Shown here: positions 46,311 to 53,699 of the stretch, piece by piece
Layout: each line of letters starts with the position of its first letter
Position numbering within the stretch: position 1 is the stretch's first letter
Origin: Pontibacter coccineus
Lineage (GTDB): Bacteria > Bacteroidota > Bacteroidia > Cytophagales > Hymenobacteraceae
Assembly: GCF_030546575.1 (NCBI RefSeq)
Contig: NZ_JAUOTN010000002.1
Coordinates: forward strand, 682,001 to 746,000
Length of the DNA: 64,000 nt
Reading direction: 5' to 3'
The notes under the pieces: model-generated
The model's database searches: none
What the model was told of the DNA's origin: nothing
Seen by the model: only the letters and a program-made list of their open reading frames with translations
Program-made: the position numbers and the translations under genes

Positions 46311-48137
46311 ATGTCGAGTACAGATATCTCTCTAAATAAGGATGTACATCACGCTCACGAAGAGCATGATCATCATCACGACCAAAACTTCTTTGAGAAG
46401 TACATCTTCAGCCAAGACCATAAAGTAATTGCAAAGCAGTTTCTTTTCGCAGGTATCTTCTGGGGCTTTATAGGTGGCTTCCTATCGATTATTTTCCGTT
46501 TACAACTTGGCTGGCCTGAAGCTACTTTCACTTTCCTGGAGCCTATCCTGGGTAACTGGATTGTGAACGGCAAGCTTGATCCGGAGTTCTACCTGGCACT
46601 CGTAACGATGCACGGAACGATCATGGTGTTCTTCGTATTGACAGCGGGTCTGAGTGGTACGTTCAGTAACTTCCTGATTCCACTGCAGATCGGTGCCCGC
46701 GATATGGCATCTGGCTTCATGAACATGCTTTCCTTCTGGGTTTTCTTCCTTGCAAGTGTGATCATGTTCTGGTCTCTTTTCCTAGAAACAGGACCTGCCG
46801 GTGGTGGATGGACCGTATACCCGCCACTAAGTGCATTGCCACAGGCCATTTCTGGCTCTAAAGGTGGTATGACAATGTGGTTGATCAGTATGGCACTGTT
46901 TATCGTTTCTCAGCTGCTTGGTGGTGTAAACTACATTACCACCGTGATTAACCTGAGAACAAAAGGCATGTCGATGACGAAGCTGCCTTTGACAATATGG
47001 TCTTTCTTCCTGACCGCCATTCTGGGGCTGCTTTCTTTCCCGGTACTGTTGTCAGCTGCATTGCTTCTGATCTTTGACCGTAGCTTCGGTACAAGCTTCT
47101 TCCTTTCTGATATCTACATTGCAGGAGAGGCATTGGCAAACACTGGCGGTAGCGCTATCCTGTTCCAGCACTTATTCTGGTTCCTTGGTCACCCGGAGGT
47201 ATACATCGTAATTCTACCGACTTTCGGTATCGTTTCTGAAGTAATTGCCACAAACGCTCGCAAGCCTATCTTCGGTTACAGAGCGATGATTGGTTCCATG
47301 TTGGGTATTGCCGTGCTATCATTCGTAGTATGGGCCCACCACATGTTCGTGACAGGTATGAACCCTTTCCTTGGTTCAGTCTTCATGTTCTTGACACTTA
47401 TTATTGCCGTGCCATCTGCGGTGAAGGTATTTAACTGGATCGCCACACTATGGAGAGGTAATATTCGCTTCACGACTGCGATGATGTTTGCGGTTGCCTT
47501 CGTATCGCTCTTCATCTCTGGTGGTCTGACAGGTATCATTCTTGGTAACTCTGCACTGGACATTCAGCTGCACGATACTTACTTCGTTATTGCTCACTTC
47601 CACCTTGTGATGGGTGCGGCAGCGTTCTTTGGTATGTTCTGTGGTATCTACCACTGGTTCCCTAAGATGTTCGGCCGCATGATGGATGAAAAGCTGGGAG
47701 CCATTCACTTCTGGTTGACATTCCTGTCCGCTTACCTGGTGTTCATGCCAATGCACTACATCGGTATCGCTGGTTTCCCAAGAAGATACTATTCATGGAC
47801 AGGTTTTGATGCATTCAACACCTTTACGGACCTGAACAGCTTTATCAGTATTGCGGCTATCCTGGGCTTTGCAGCGCAGTTGATCTTCTTGTTCAACTTC
47901 ATATACAGCATCTTCAAGGGCCGTCGTGCTACAGCTAACCCATGGCATTCGAACACACTGGAATGGACGACTCCTGTTAACCCGGGACACGGCAACTGGC
48001 CAGGTGAGATCCCAGCTGTTTACAGATGGCCTTACGATTATAGCAAACCAGGCGCTCCTGAGGATTATATTCCACAGAACGTACCTTTCTCGCAGACGCA
48101 GTCTTCAAACCTGCCTTACGAGAGGGATTTAGAATAG
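46311..48137 (+). CDS. coxA: Cytochrome c oxidase subunit I
   Basis: This 608-residue protein has 12 or more membrane helices and is the catalytic heme-copper subunit. The N-terminal ~30 residues are His-rich (HHAHEEHDHHHD). Metal ligands visible are heme a His in MHGTIMVFF, CuB and cross-linked Tyr in WFLGHPEVYI, the CuB histidine pair in VWAHHMF, and the heme a3/heme a histidines in YFVIAHFHLVMG. The GHPEVY signature marks a type-A heme-copper oxidase. It reduces oxygen to water and pumps protons. Gene order coxB-coxA-ctaA-ctaB indicates a complete oxidase assembly operon. Confidence 0.98.
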   Translation: MSSTDISLNKDVHHAHEEHDHHHDQNFFEKYIFSQDHKVIAKQFLFAGIFWGFIGGFLSIIFRLQLGWPEATFTFLEPILGNWIVNGKLDPEFYLALVTMHGTIMVFFVLTAGLSGTFSNFLIPLQIGARDMASGFMNMLSFWVFFLASVIMFWSLFLETGPAGGGWTVYPPLSALPQAISGSKGGMTMWLISMALFIVSQLLGGVNYITTVINLRTKGMSMTKLPLTIWSFFLTAILGLLSFPVLLSAALLLIFDRSFGTSFFLSDIYIAGEALANTGGSAILFQHLFWFLGHPEVYIVILPTFGIVSEVIATNARKPIFGYRAMIGSMLGIAVLSFVVWAHHMFVTGMNPFLGSVFMFLTLIIAVPSAVKVFNWIATLWRGNIRFTTAMMFAVAFVSLFISGGLTGIILGNSALDIQLHDTYFVIAHFHLVMGAAAFFGMFCGIYHWFPKMFGRMMDEKLGAIHFWLTFLSAYLVFMPMHYIGIAGFPRRYYSWTGFDAFNTFTDLNSFISIAAILGFAAQLIFLFNFIYSIFKGRRATANPWHSNTLEWTTPVNPGHGNWPGEIPAVYRWPYDYSKPGAPEDYIPQNVPFSQTQSSNLPYERDLE

Positions 48138-48142
48138 CTTAA

Positions 48143-49219
48143 ATGATAGATAAATCTTTTCCATACAAAAGGTTTAAGAATATTGGAGTACTAACAGTAG
48201 TAGCTGTTTACTTTCTAATATTAGTTGGAGGAATCGTGCGGAGCACAGGCTCAGGAATGGGATGTCCTGACTGGCCCAAGTGTTTTGGCAGTTGGGTTCC
48301 TCCAACTGATGTTAGCCAATTGCCAGATGATTATCTGGAAGTCTACAAGGAACAGCGTGTAGAAAAGAATCAGAAACTAGCAGGGTTTCTGAATAAGGTA
48401 GGGTTTGAAAAAGTAGCTACAGAATTACGCGATCACCCGCTGCAACACATCGAAACAGATTTCAATGTGACTAAGACGTGGATAGAATATATCAACCGTC
48501 TGGTAGGGGCCGTGATCGGTGTATTGATTTTCCTGACGGTGCTTTATGCTATACCTTATCTTAAAACTGACAAGTCAGTTTTTTATCTCTCGCTGCTAAG
48601 TTTTATACTGGTGGGTTTCCAGGGTTGGTTAGGTTCCATCGTGGTGTCTACGAACCTGTTACCAGTTACTATTACTATCCATATGGCCCTGGCCCTGGTG
48701 CTGGTAGCCCTGCTGCAGTACGCGGTTATTCGTTCGCAGGCTGTTTTTATTGCACCTCGGATCAACGCTTCCAGGCACCTGTTTTTTGTTATCGGACTGG
48801 TAGCTGCCGCTACTTTTGTACAGATTCTGATAGGAACGCAGGTACGTGAAGAAGTGGATATCGTAGCATTTGAAATGAATGGAAGTAACAGAGATCTTTG
48901 GGTAGACCAACTTGGGCTGAGTTTCTTTATCCATCGCTCTTTCTCTATCCTGTTACTGGCGATGCATGTTTATATGGCTTATTTAATTTATAAGCTAAAA
49001 GACCGCCAGTTGAATATGATGGTAAACTGGATGATGGTGCTGCTCGTTGCTGAGATCGCATTTGGGGTAATCATGGCTTATTTTGCTATACCTGCCTTCT
49101 TGCAACCATTGCACCTGACGATAGCTACCCTGCTATTTGGCGTTCAGTTTCTAATATTGATTTTTTATTACTACGCCTCTAAAAAGGCGGTCGAAAAACC
49201 GGTAGTGGTTCTTAACTAA
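48143..49219 (+). CDS. ctaA: Heme A synthase (COX15/CtaA family)
   Basis: This 358-residue membrane protein has about eight helices. It converts heme O to heme A for the oxidase. Features are GGIVRSTGSGMGCPDWPKCFGSWVPP with the Cys pair (about 27-52), EYINRLVGAVIGV (about 115-127), TIHMALALVLVALL (heme His) and FFIHRSFSILLLAMHVYMAYL plus LQPLHLTIATLLFG in the second half. It starts 5 bp after coxA and its stop codon overlaps the ctaB start by one base. It is full length. Confidence 0.95.
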   Translation: MIDKSFPYKRFKNIGVLTVVAVYFLILVGGIVRSTGSGMGCPDWPKCFGSWVPPTDVSQLPDDYLEVYKEQRVEKNQKLAGFLNKVGFEKVATELRDHPLQHIETDFNVTKTWIEYINRLVGAVIGVLIFLTVLYAIPYLKTDKSVFYLSLLSFILVGFQGWLGSIVVSTNLLPVTITIHMALALVLVALLQYAVIRSQAVFIAPRINASRHLFFVIGLVAAATFVQILIGTQVREEVDIVAFEMNGSNRDLWVDQLGLSFFIHRSFSILLLAMHVYMAYLIYKLKDRQLNMMVNWMMVLLVAEIAFGVIMAYFAIPAFLQPLHLTIATLLFGVQFLILIFYYYASKKAVEKPVVVLN

Positions 49220-50115
49220 TGATTACAGATAGGTCAGAATCGGTAGTGTCTTTAGGTAGTACGGCACAAAAAGCAACAGCATACTTTAAACTCCTCAAGT
49301 TTAGACTGAGTTTTACAGTGGCTTTTTCAAGTGGCATAGGCTATATACTGGGGCATCCGGGAGGAAGTTGGGTAAAGATTGCATTGGTGATGCTGGGTGG
49401 ATTAATGGTCACAGGCGCTGCCAACATTGTGAATCAGATCCTGGAGAAGGACCTCGATAAGTTAATGAAGCGCACGGCAAACAGGCCGCTTCCAACAAGT
49501 ACGCTTAGTGTAGCGGAAGCTGCTACGTTTGGTGTGCTGATAGGAGTGGGGGGCTTGTTGATCCTGGCTGGTTTCTTTAATACGCTGACAGCAGCCATTG
49601 CACTGTTATCGCTCATTCTTTATGGATTCATTTATACGCCACTGAAGCGGATCAGCCCCATCAATGTTTTTGTTGGTGCTATACCTGGCGCATTGCCTCC
49701 ACTGATTGGTTGGGTGGCTGCGACAGGTGTCGTGAGCGTGGAAGCCTGGATTCTTTTCGGTATACAGTTTATCTGGCAATTTCCGCATTTCTGGGCCATT
49801 GCCTGGGTGCTGGACGAAGATTACAAAAGAGCTGGATTCAAAATGCTTCCTATGGAAGGCGGAAAGAACCTGAAAACTGCGATCCAGATCATGATCTATA
49901 CCTTGCTTCTGATTCCGCTTAGCTTGTTGCCTTTGCAGTTTGGGATGACGGGTACTACTTCAGCGCTGATCGCTGTGATCTGTGGCGTTTTGTTTCTGGC
50001 TCAGACTTTTCATTTGATGCGCACTTGTACCAACAAGGCTGCGATGAACATTATGTTTGGGTCCTTTTTGTATTTGCCTATCGTGCAGATAGCTTTCGTT
50101 TTAGATAAAATTTAG
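49219..50115 (+). CDS. ctaB: Protoheme IX farnesyltransferase (heme O synthase)
   Basis: This 298-residue UbiA-type prenyltransferase has about nine membrane helices. The first Asp-rich prenyl-diphosphate site reads NQILEKDLDKLMKRTANRPLPTS (about residues 73-95). The second site region is WAIAWVLDEDYKRAGFKMLPM (about 192-212). It farnesylates heme B to heme O, the substrate of the preceding CtaA. Its start overlaps the ctaA stop codon and it is followed after 4 bp by a subunit III gene. Confidence 0.95.
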   Translation: MITDRSESVVSLGSTAQKATAYFKLLKFRLSFTVAFSSGIGYILGHPGGSWVKIALVMLGGLMVTGAANIVNQILEKDLDKLMKRTANRPLPTSTLSVAEAATFGVLIGVGGLLILAGFFNTLTAAIALLSLILYGFIYTPLKRISPINVFVGAIPGALPPLIGWVAATGVVSVEAWILFGIQFIWQFPHFWAIAWVLDEDYKRAGFKMLPMEGGKNLKTAIQIMIYTLLLIPLSLLPLQFGMTGTTSALIAVICGVLFLAQTFHLMRTCTNKAAMNIMFGSFLYLPIVQIAFVLDKI

Positions 50116-50119
50116 GAAT

Positions 50120-50710
50120 ATGGATATGGTTGCCAAATCATTGGGGGAAGAGAACAACACAGGTGGGATACATCCATTAAAATTCACGCTGTCGTTGCTT
50201 ATTATTAGTATAATTATGATGTTTGCAGCCTTTACGAGCGCATATTTGGTGCGTCGTGCGGAGGGCAACTGGCTAGAGTTTGACCTGCCAAACATCCTGT
50301 TGATTAACACCGTGATTATTGCCTTGAGCAGTGTTACGATGCAGCTTGCCAATAATGCAGCAGCTCAGGACAATATAGCCCGGCTGCGTCTAATGTTGTA
50401 CCTAACGTTCGGGTTGGGCATCGCTTTTCTGATCGGACAGTGGAACGGATGGGCTGAATTGGTAAGCAATAATGTGTACTTCGGAGGAGACGCTAGCAAC
50501 CCTTCTGGTTCATTTATGTATGTATTAACGGGTGTACACGGTTTTCACCTGATCACTGGCCTCATTTATGTGGCGCTGGTAATAATGTCAAGTTTACGTT
50601 ACAAGGTTCACTCTAAGAGCATGCTGCGTATACAGCTTTGCACCATTTACTGGCACTTCCTGGGTGGCCTTTGGCTATACTTGTATATATTTTTGAGACT
50701 AAATCACTAA
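50120..50710 (+). CDS. Cytochrome c oxidase subunit III family protein (first, shorter)
   Basis: This 196-residue protein has five hydrophobic helices. HPLKFTLSLLIISIIMMFAAFTSAYLVRR at the start, VLTGVHGFHLITGLIY in the middle and CTIYWHFLGGLWLYLYIFL at the end are heme-copper oxidase subunit III signatures. It is shorter than its neighbour at 50736. Tandem subunit III-like genes are common in Bacteroidota caa3/aa3 operons; how the two divide the role is not known. It lies 4 bp after ctaB. Confidence 0.93.
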   Translation: MDMVAKSLGEENNTGGIHPLKFTLSLLIISIIMMFAAFTSAYLVRRAEGNWLEFDLPNILLINTVIIALSSVTMQLANNAAAQDNIARLRLMLYLTFGLGIAFLIGQWNGWAELVSNNVYFGGDASNPSGSFMYVLTGVHGFHLITGLIYVALVIMSSLRYKVHSKSMLRIQLCTIYWHFLGGLWLYLYIFLRLNH

Positions 50711-50735
50711 ACACGTTTTTTTTCAATACTAAACT

Positions 50736-51482
50736 ATGTCTACATCAACTACGCTGGAAGAACCTAAAACAGGTACATGGGACGGTGGCAATGAACCACT
50801 CAAGGCGAGCTATGGAAAACTCATGATGTGGTTTTTCCTTCTCTCTGACGCATTTACTTTTGGGGCATTCCTGATCGTTTATGGTTTGTCGCGTCACAGT
50901 CACTTGCCTTACACAGGGACTCCGGATGACTTTCAATTCTCTACAGAATGGTGGCCTATACCTGAGAAAGTGTTCAATGCTTTCCCTGGTTTTCATGGTG
51001 TAGATTTGCCGTTAGCATTCGTGGCATTGATGACCATGATCCTCATTTTGAGTTCTGTAACAATGGTACTGGCTGTGGAAGCTGGTCACCGTATGGACAA
51101 GAATGACGTGCAGAAGTGGTTGCTATGGACAATCTTGTTCGGTGGCACTTTCCTGGGCTGCCAGGCCTGGGAGTGGACTCACTTTATAACCGGTACTGAC
51201 GAAGGCATGCTTTTGGCTGACGGTTCAAGGGTATTTGGGGCTAACATGGTCATGAACCAATACGGTCCACCGTTGTTTGCCAACCTGTTCTTCTTTATCA
51301 CAGGTTTCCACGGTTTCCACGTAACCATAGGTTGGGTACTTCTGGTGATTGCCTTTATCAGCACGGTGAATGGCGTATACCATAAGCGTGGGCATTACGA
51401 GATGGTGGAGAAGATTGGTCTGTACTGGCACTTTGTAGACCTGGTATGGGTATTCGTATTTACTTTCTTCTACCTGATCTAA
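50736..51482 (+). CDS. coxC: Cytochrome c oxidase subunit III (second, longer)
   Basis: This 248-residue protein has about six membrane segments. Signature parts are GKLMMWFFLLSDAFTFGAFLIVYG (about 28-51), SSVTMVLAVEAGHRMDKND, WEWTHFI, FFITGFHGFHVTIGWVLL (about 187-204) and KIGLYWHFVDLVWVFVFTFFYL at the C-terminus. It stabilises the catalytic subunit of the oxidase. A hairpin at 51509-51536 separates it from subunit IV. Confidence 0.94.
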   Translation: MSTSTTLEEPKTGTWDGGNEPLKASYGKLMMWFFLLSDAFTFGAFLIVYGLSRHSHLPYTGTPDDFQFSTEWWPIPEKVFNAFPGFHGVDLPLAFVALMTMILILSSVTMVLAVEAGHRMDKNDVQKWLLWTILFGGTFLGCQAWEWTHFITGTDEGMLLADGSRVFGANMVMNQYGPPLFANLFFFITGFHGFHVTIGWVLLVIAFISTVNGVYHKRGHYEMVEKIGLYWHFVDLVWVFVFTFFYLI

Positions 51483-51508
51483 TTAACAAGTCAAACTTTA
51501 AAACAGAT

Positions 51509-51536
51509 GCAGTATCCGTGAAATACCGGATACTGC
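51509..51536 (+). other. Intra-operonic hairpin between coxC and the subunit IV gene
   Basis: GCAGTATCCG (51509-51518) and CGGATACTGC (51527-51536) form a perfect 10-bp stem with an 8-nt loop. It is not followed by a T-run, so it is more likely an mRNA processing/stability element or a partial attenuator than a terminator. Confidence 0.6.
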
Positions 51537-51557
51537 CTTATAAAAATAAAGCATACT

Positions 51558-51905
51558 ATGGCAGCTCACTCGGATCACTCCAACGATTTTCACCAGACAG
51601 GTGAAATACCTAAAGCGCAGACAAAGGTTATCTGGAAAACGTTTTTTATCCTGGTAGCATTGACAGCGGTTGAGTTTCTTTTCGCTTTTACAATGGATGC
51701 AGGAACACTGCGTAATGCTATCTTCATTGTGTTGACCATTTTCAAAGCGTTTTACATTGTAGCAGAGTTTATGCACTTAAAGCATGAAACGAAGGCTTTG
51801 ATCTGGTCTATCATTATACCACTGGCCCTTATTATGTGGCTTATGGTAGCACTTATTTCGGAAGGAAGCTATTACTTCGATTCCATTACAAACTACTTCA
51901 ACTAA
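51558..51905 (+). CDS. Cytochrome c oxidase subunit IV family membrane protein
   Basis: This 115-residue protein has three hydrophobic helices (about 28-48, 53-75, 82-102). The core includes VIWKTFFILVALTAVEFLFAF, FIVLTIFKAFYIVAEFMHLKHETKALIW and PLALIMWLMVALISEG, which matches the COX4/CyoD-like prokaryotic subunit IV family (caa3-IV). It is an accessory oxidase subunit. It lies 75 bp after coxC and 11 bp before the SCO gene. Confidence 0.88.
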   Translation: MAAHSDHSNDFHQTGEIPKAQTKVIWKTFFILVALTAVEFLFAFTMDAGTLRNAIFIVLTIFKAFYIVAEFMHLKHETKALIWSIIIPLALIMWLMVALISEGSYYFDSITNYFN

Positions 51906-51916
51906 GTACACTGATT

Positions 51917-52585
51917 ATGAGTAACTCAAAGGCACTAATATTAGGGATCCTACTATTAGTGCCTCTTCTTATTTTTATATTTATCGGTAGTTTTGGTGAA
52001 CACCACTACACGCTCCGTAAATATTTCCCTCAGGTTACCGCCACCGGTGATGTCGTGCGTGATGCACAGGGTGATACGCTTTTCAATCAAGTGCCTGCAT
52101 ACGAATTCACTTCGCAGCAAGGGCAGACAATCTCTCAGAACGAGTTGGATGGCAATATCTATGTAGCCGACTTTTTCTTTGCGACCTGTCCGGATATTTG
52201 CAAGGAAATGTCTTCGCAAATGGTACGTGTGCAGGAAGCCTTTCAGGATGAAGAGCAGGTAAAACTGGTATCCTTTTCGGTTAATCCGGAACACGACACC
52301 CCAGAAGTGCTAAGTGAATATGGTGAGCGCTATAACGCCGACCCTGCCAAGTGGTACTTTCTGACTGGAGACCGCGATAAAATCTACAACCTGGCACAGA
52401 AGGGCTTTTACTTGCCCGTGATGAAGGTAGAAGGACAGCAAGACTTTATACACAGCGAGAAATTTATGCTGGTGGACAAGGACAGGTATGTGAGAGGTAT
52501 CTATGACGGTACCGACAAGGAGGATGTGGATCGCCTGATACTGGAAATTAAAGTTCTTTTAGATGAATACAGCAAATCAAAATAG
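51917..52585 (+). CDS. SCO1/SenC family copper chaperone
   Basis: The start is set at ATG 51917 (MSNSKALILG); the longer frame overlaps the preceding gene. The product is 222 residues with one N-terminal anchor helix (about 5-24) and a periplasmic thioredoxin-like domain. The copper site is FFFATCPDICKEMSSQ (CxxxC, about residues 91-95), and the conserved His is in FIHSEKFMLVDK (about 173). It delivers copper to the CuA centre of CoxB. The 3' end overlaps the next gene by 23 bp. Confidence 0.93.
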   Translation: MSNSKALILGILLLVPLLIFIFIGSFGEHHYTLRKYFPQVTATGDVVRDAQGDTLFNQVPAYEFTSQQGQTISQNELDGNIYVADFFFATCPDICKEMSSQMVRVQEAFQDEEQVKLVSFSVNPEHDTPEVLSEYGERYNADPAKWYFLTGDRDKIYNLAQKGFYLPVMKVEGQQDFIHSEKFMLVDKDRYVRGIYDGTDKEDVDRLILEIKVLLDEYSKSK

Positions 52586-53117
52586 TACCGCTGCTCGCAA
52601 TGACAAAAAATTCTTAGTAGTAATAGCTATTTTGTCCATTGCCATACCTGCCGTAGTGGCCATGCTTTTCTTTATGCCGAAGGAGGGCTCGGATGCAGTT
52701 GATGTGTCTTTTCTACCAACACTGCATGCCATCTTGAACTCCCTGACTGCTTGCCTGCTGGTTATCGGCTATTATAACATCCGGAAAGGCAATGTGAAAG
52801 TCCATCGCACTGCCATGGGTACCGCTTTTGGGCTGTCTGCTATTTTCCTGATATCCTACGTTACCTACCACTTTCTGGGTGAGCGCACGATTTACGGCGG
52901 GGATGGTGTCCTGAAGCTGTTCTACTACTTCATACTGCTCACGCACATTGTGCTGGCCGTAGTGATCGTGCCATTGGTACTGCTCTCCGTATACTTCGCC
53001 CTGTCTGAGCAATTTGCCCGTCACCGTCGTATATCAAAGTGGACCTTTCCGATCTGGCTCTATGTGGCCGTGACCGGTGTGCTCGTCTACATGATGATTT
53101 ATCCGTATTATAGTTAG
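52563..53117 (+). CDS. DUF420 family membrane protein
   Basis: This 184-residue protein has five hydrophobic helices (about 18-38, 48-68, 84-104, 120-145, 160-178). It includes LPTLHAILNSLTACLLVIGY, HRTAMGTAF and LLTHIVLAVVIVPLVLLSVYFAL, with the conserved histidines of the DUF420 (YozB) family. Members sit in oxidase operons and are suspected to help cytochrome oxidase assembly; the mechanism is not established. The start overlaps the SCO gene by 23 bp, suggesting coupling. Confidence 0.88.
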   Translation: MNTANQNSTAARNDKKFLVVIAILSIAIPAVVAMLFFMPKEGSDAVDVSFLPTLHAILNSLTACLLVIGYYNIRKGNVKVHRTAMGTAFGLSAIFLISYVTYHFLGERTIYGGDGVLKLFYYFILLTHIVLAVVIVPLVLLSVYFALSEQFARHRRISKWTFPIWLYVAVTGVLVYMMIYPYYS

Positions 53118-53149
53118 AACCAGGAACATTAAACGCTTGTTTTAAGATT

Positions 53150-53419
53150 ATGAAACGTCAAATATTCAGAATACTTTTTACTGGCCTGCTGCTGCTTACC
53201 TTAAGTTTTGTGTCAACAGAGGCCTTTAGCCAGTGTGCCATGTGCCGTGCCACGGTAGAGTCTAACGTGGGTACCGGTAAAACAGACTCTGATTCCCAGG
53301 TGGGAGCGGGGCTCAACACAGGCATCCTATACCTCATGCTGATTCCTTATTTACTGGTCGGTACAGTAGGGTTTATGTGGTATAAGAGCAACCGCATGAA
53401 AAAAGCGAAAGCCGCTTAA
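53150..53419 (+). CDS. Small exported membrane protein with a CAMC motif, unknown function
   Basis: This 89-residue protein has an N-terminal signal helix (about 7-26), then SQCAMCRATVES with a CxxC pair (29-32), a polar Gly/Ser/Asp stretch (TGKTDSDSQ) and a C-terminal helix (about 58-76) followed by a basic tail (KSNRMKKAKAA). It ends the respiratory operon, 32 bp after DUF420. The exposed CxxC in the periplasm next to SCO suggests a copper-handling or thiol role, which is inference only. Confidence 0.75.
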   Translation: MKRQIFRILFTGLLLLTLSFVSTEAFSQCAMCRATVESNVGTGKTDSDSQVGAGLNTGILYLMLIPYLLVGTVGFMWYKSNRMKKAKAA

Positions 53420-53490
53420 GCAGTTATCTGTAACAGAAATACCTGTCCGGATAGCCAATTTCTAAATCCGGTTGCTAATATGTTTTACGA

Positions 53491-53534
53491 AGGACCACAT
53501 GCAGGCTAGTTGCCCTGTATGTGGTCTTCTTTTT
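53491..53534 (+). terminator. Intrinsic terminator of the respiratory operon
   Basis: A 15-bp stem with two wobble pairs (53491-53505 with 53514-53528), arms AGGACCACATGCAGG and CCTGTATGTGGTCTT, is followed by CTTTTT. It lies 72 bp after the last gene of the operon. Confidence 0.85.
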
Positions 53535-53699
53535 GGTATAGAAGTAATTTCTGGAGTGAAATTTGATCCGGTATTGCCACGGAATTCGCGCGGATGCCGG
53601 AGTTAAACATGGCTTGAGGTAAAGGCTTACATTTTAGCCGCCTATAAGTCATGCTCTTATAACCCGAATTGCTTAAATTCGTGGATAATTCATGCTGCT

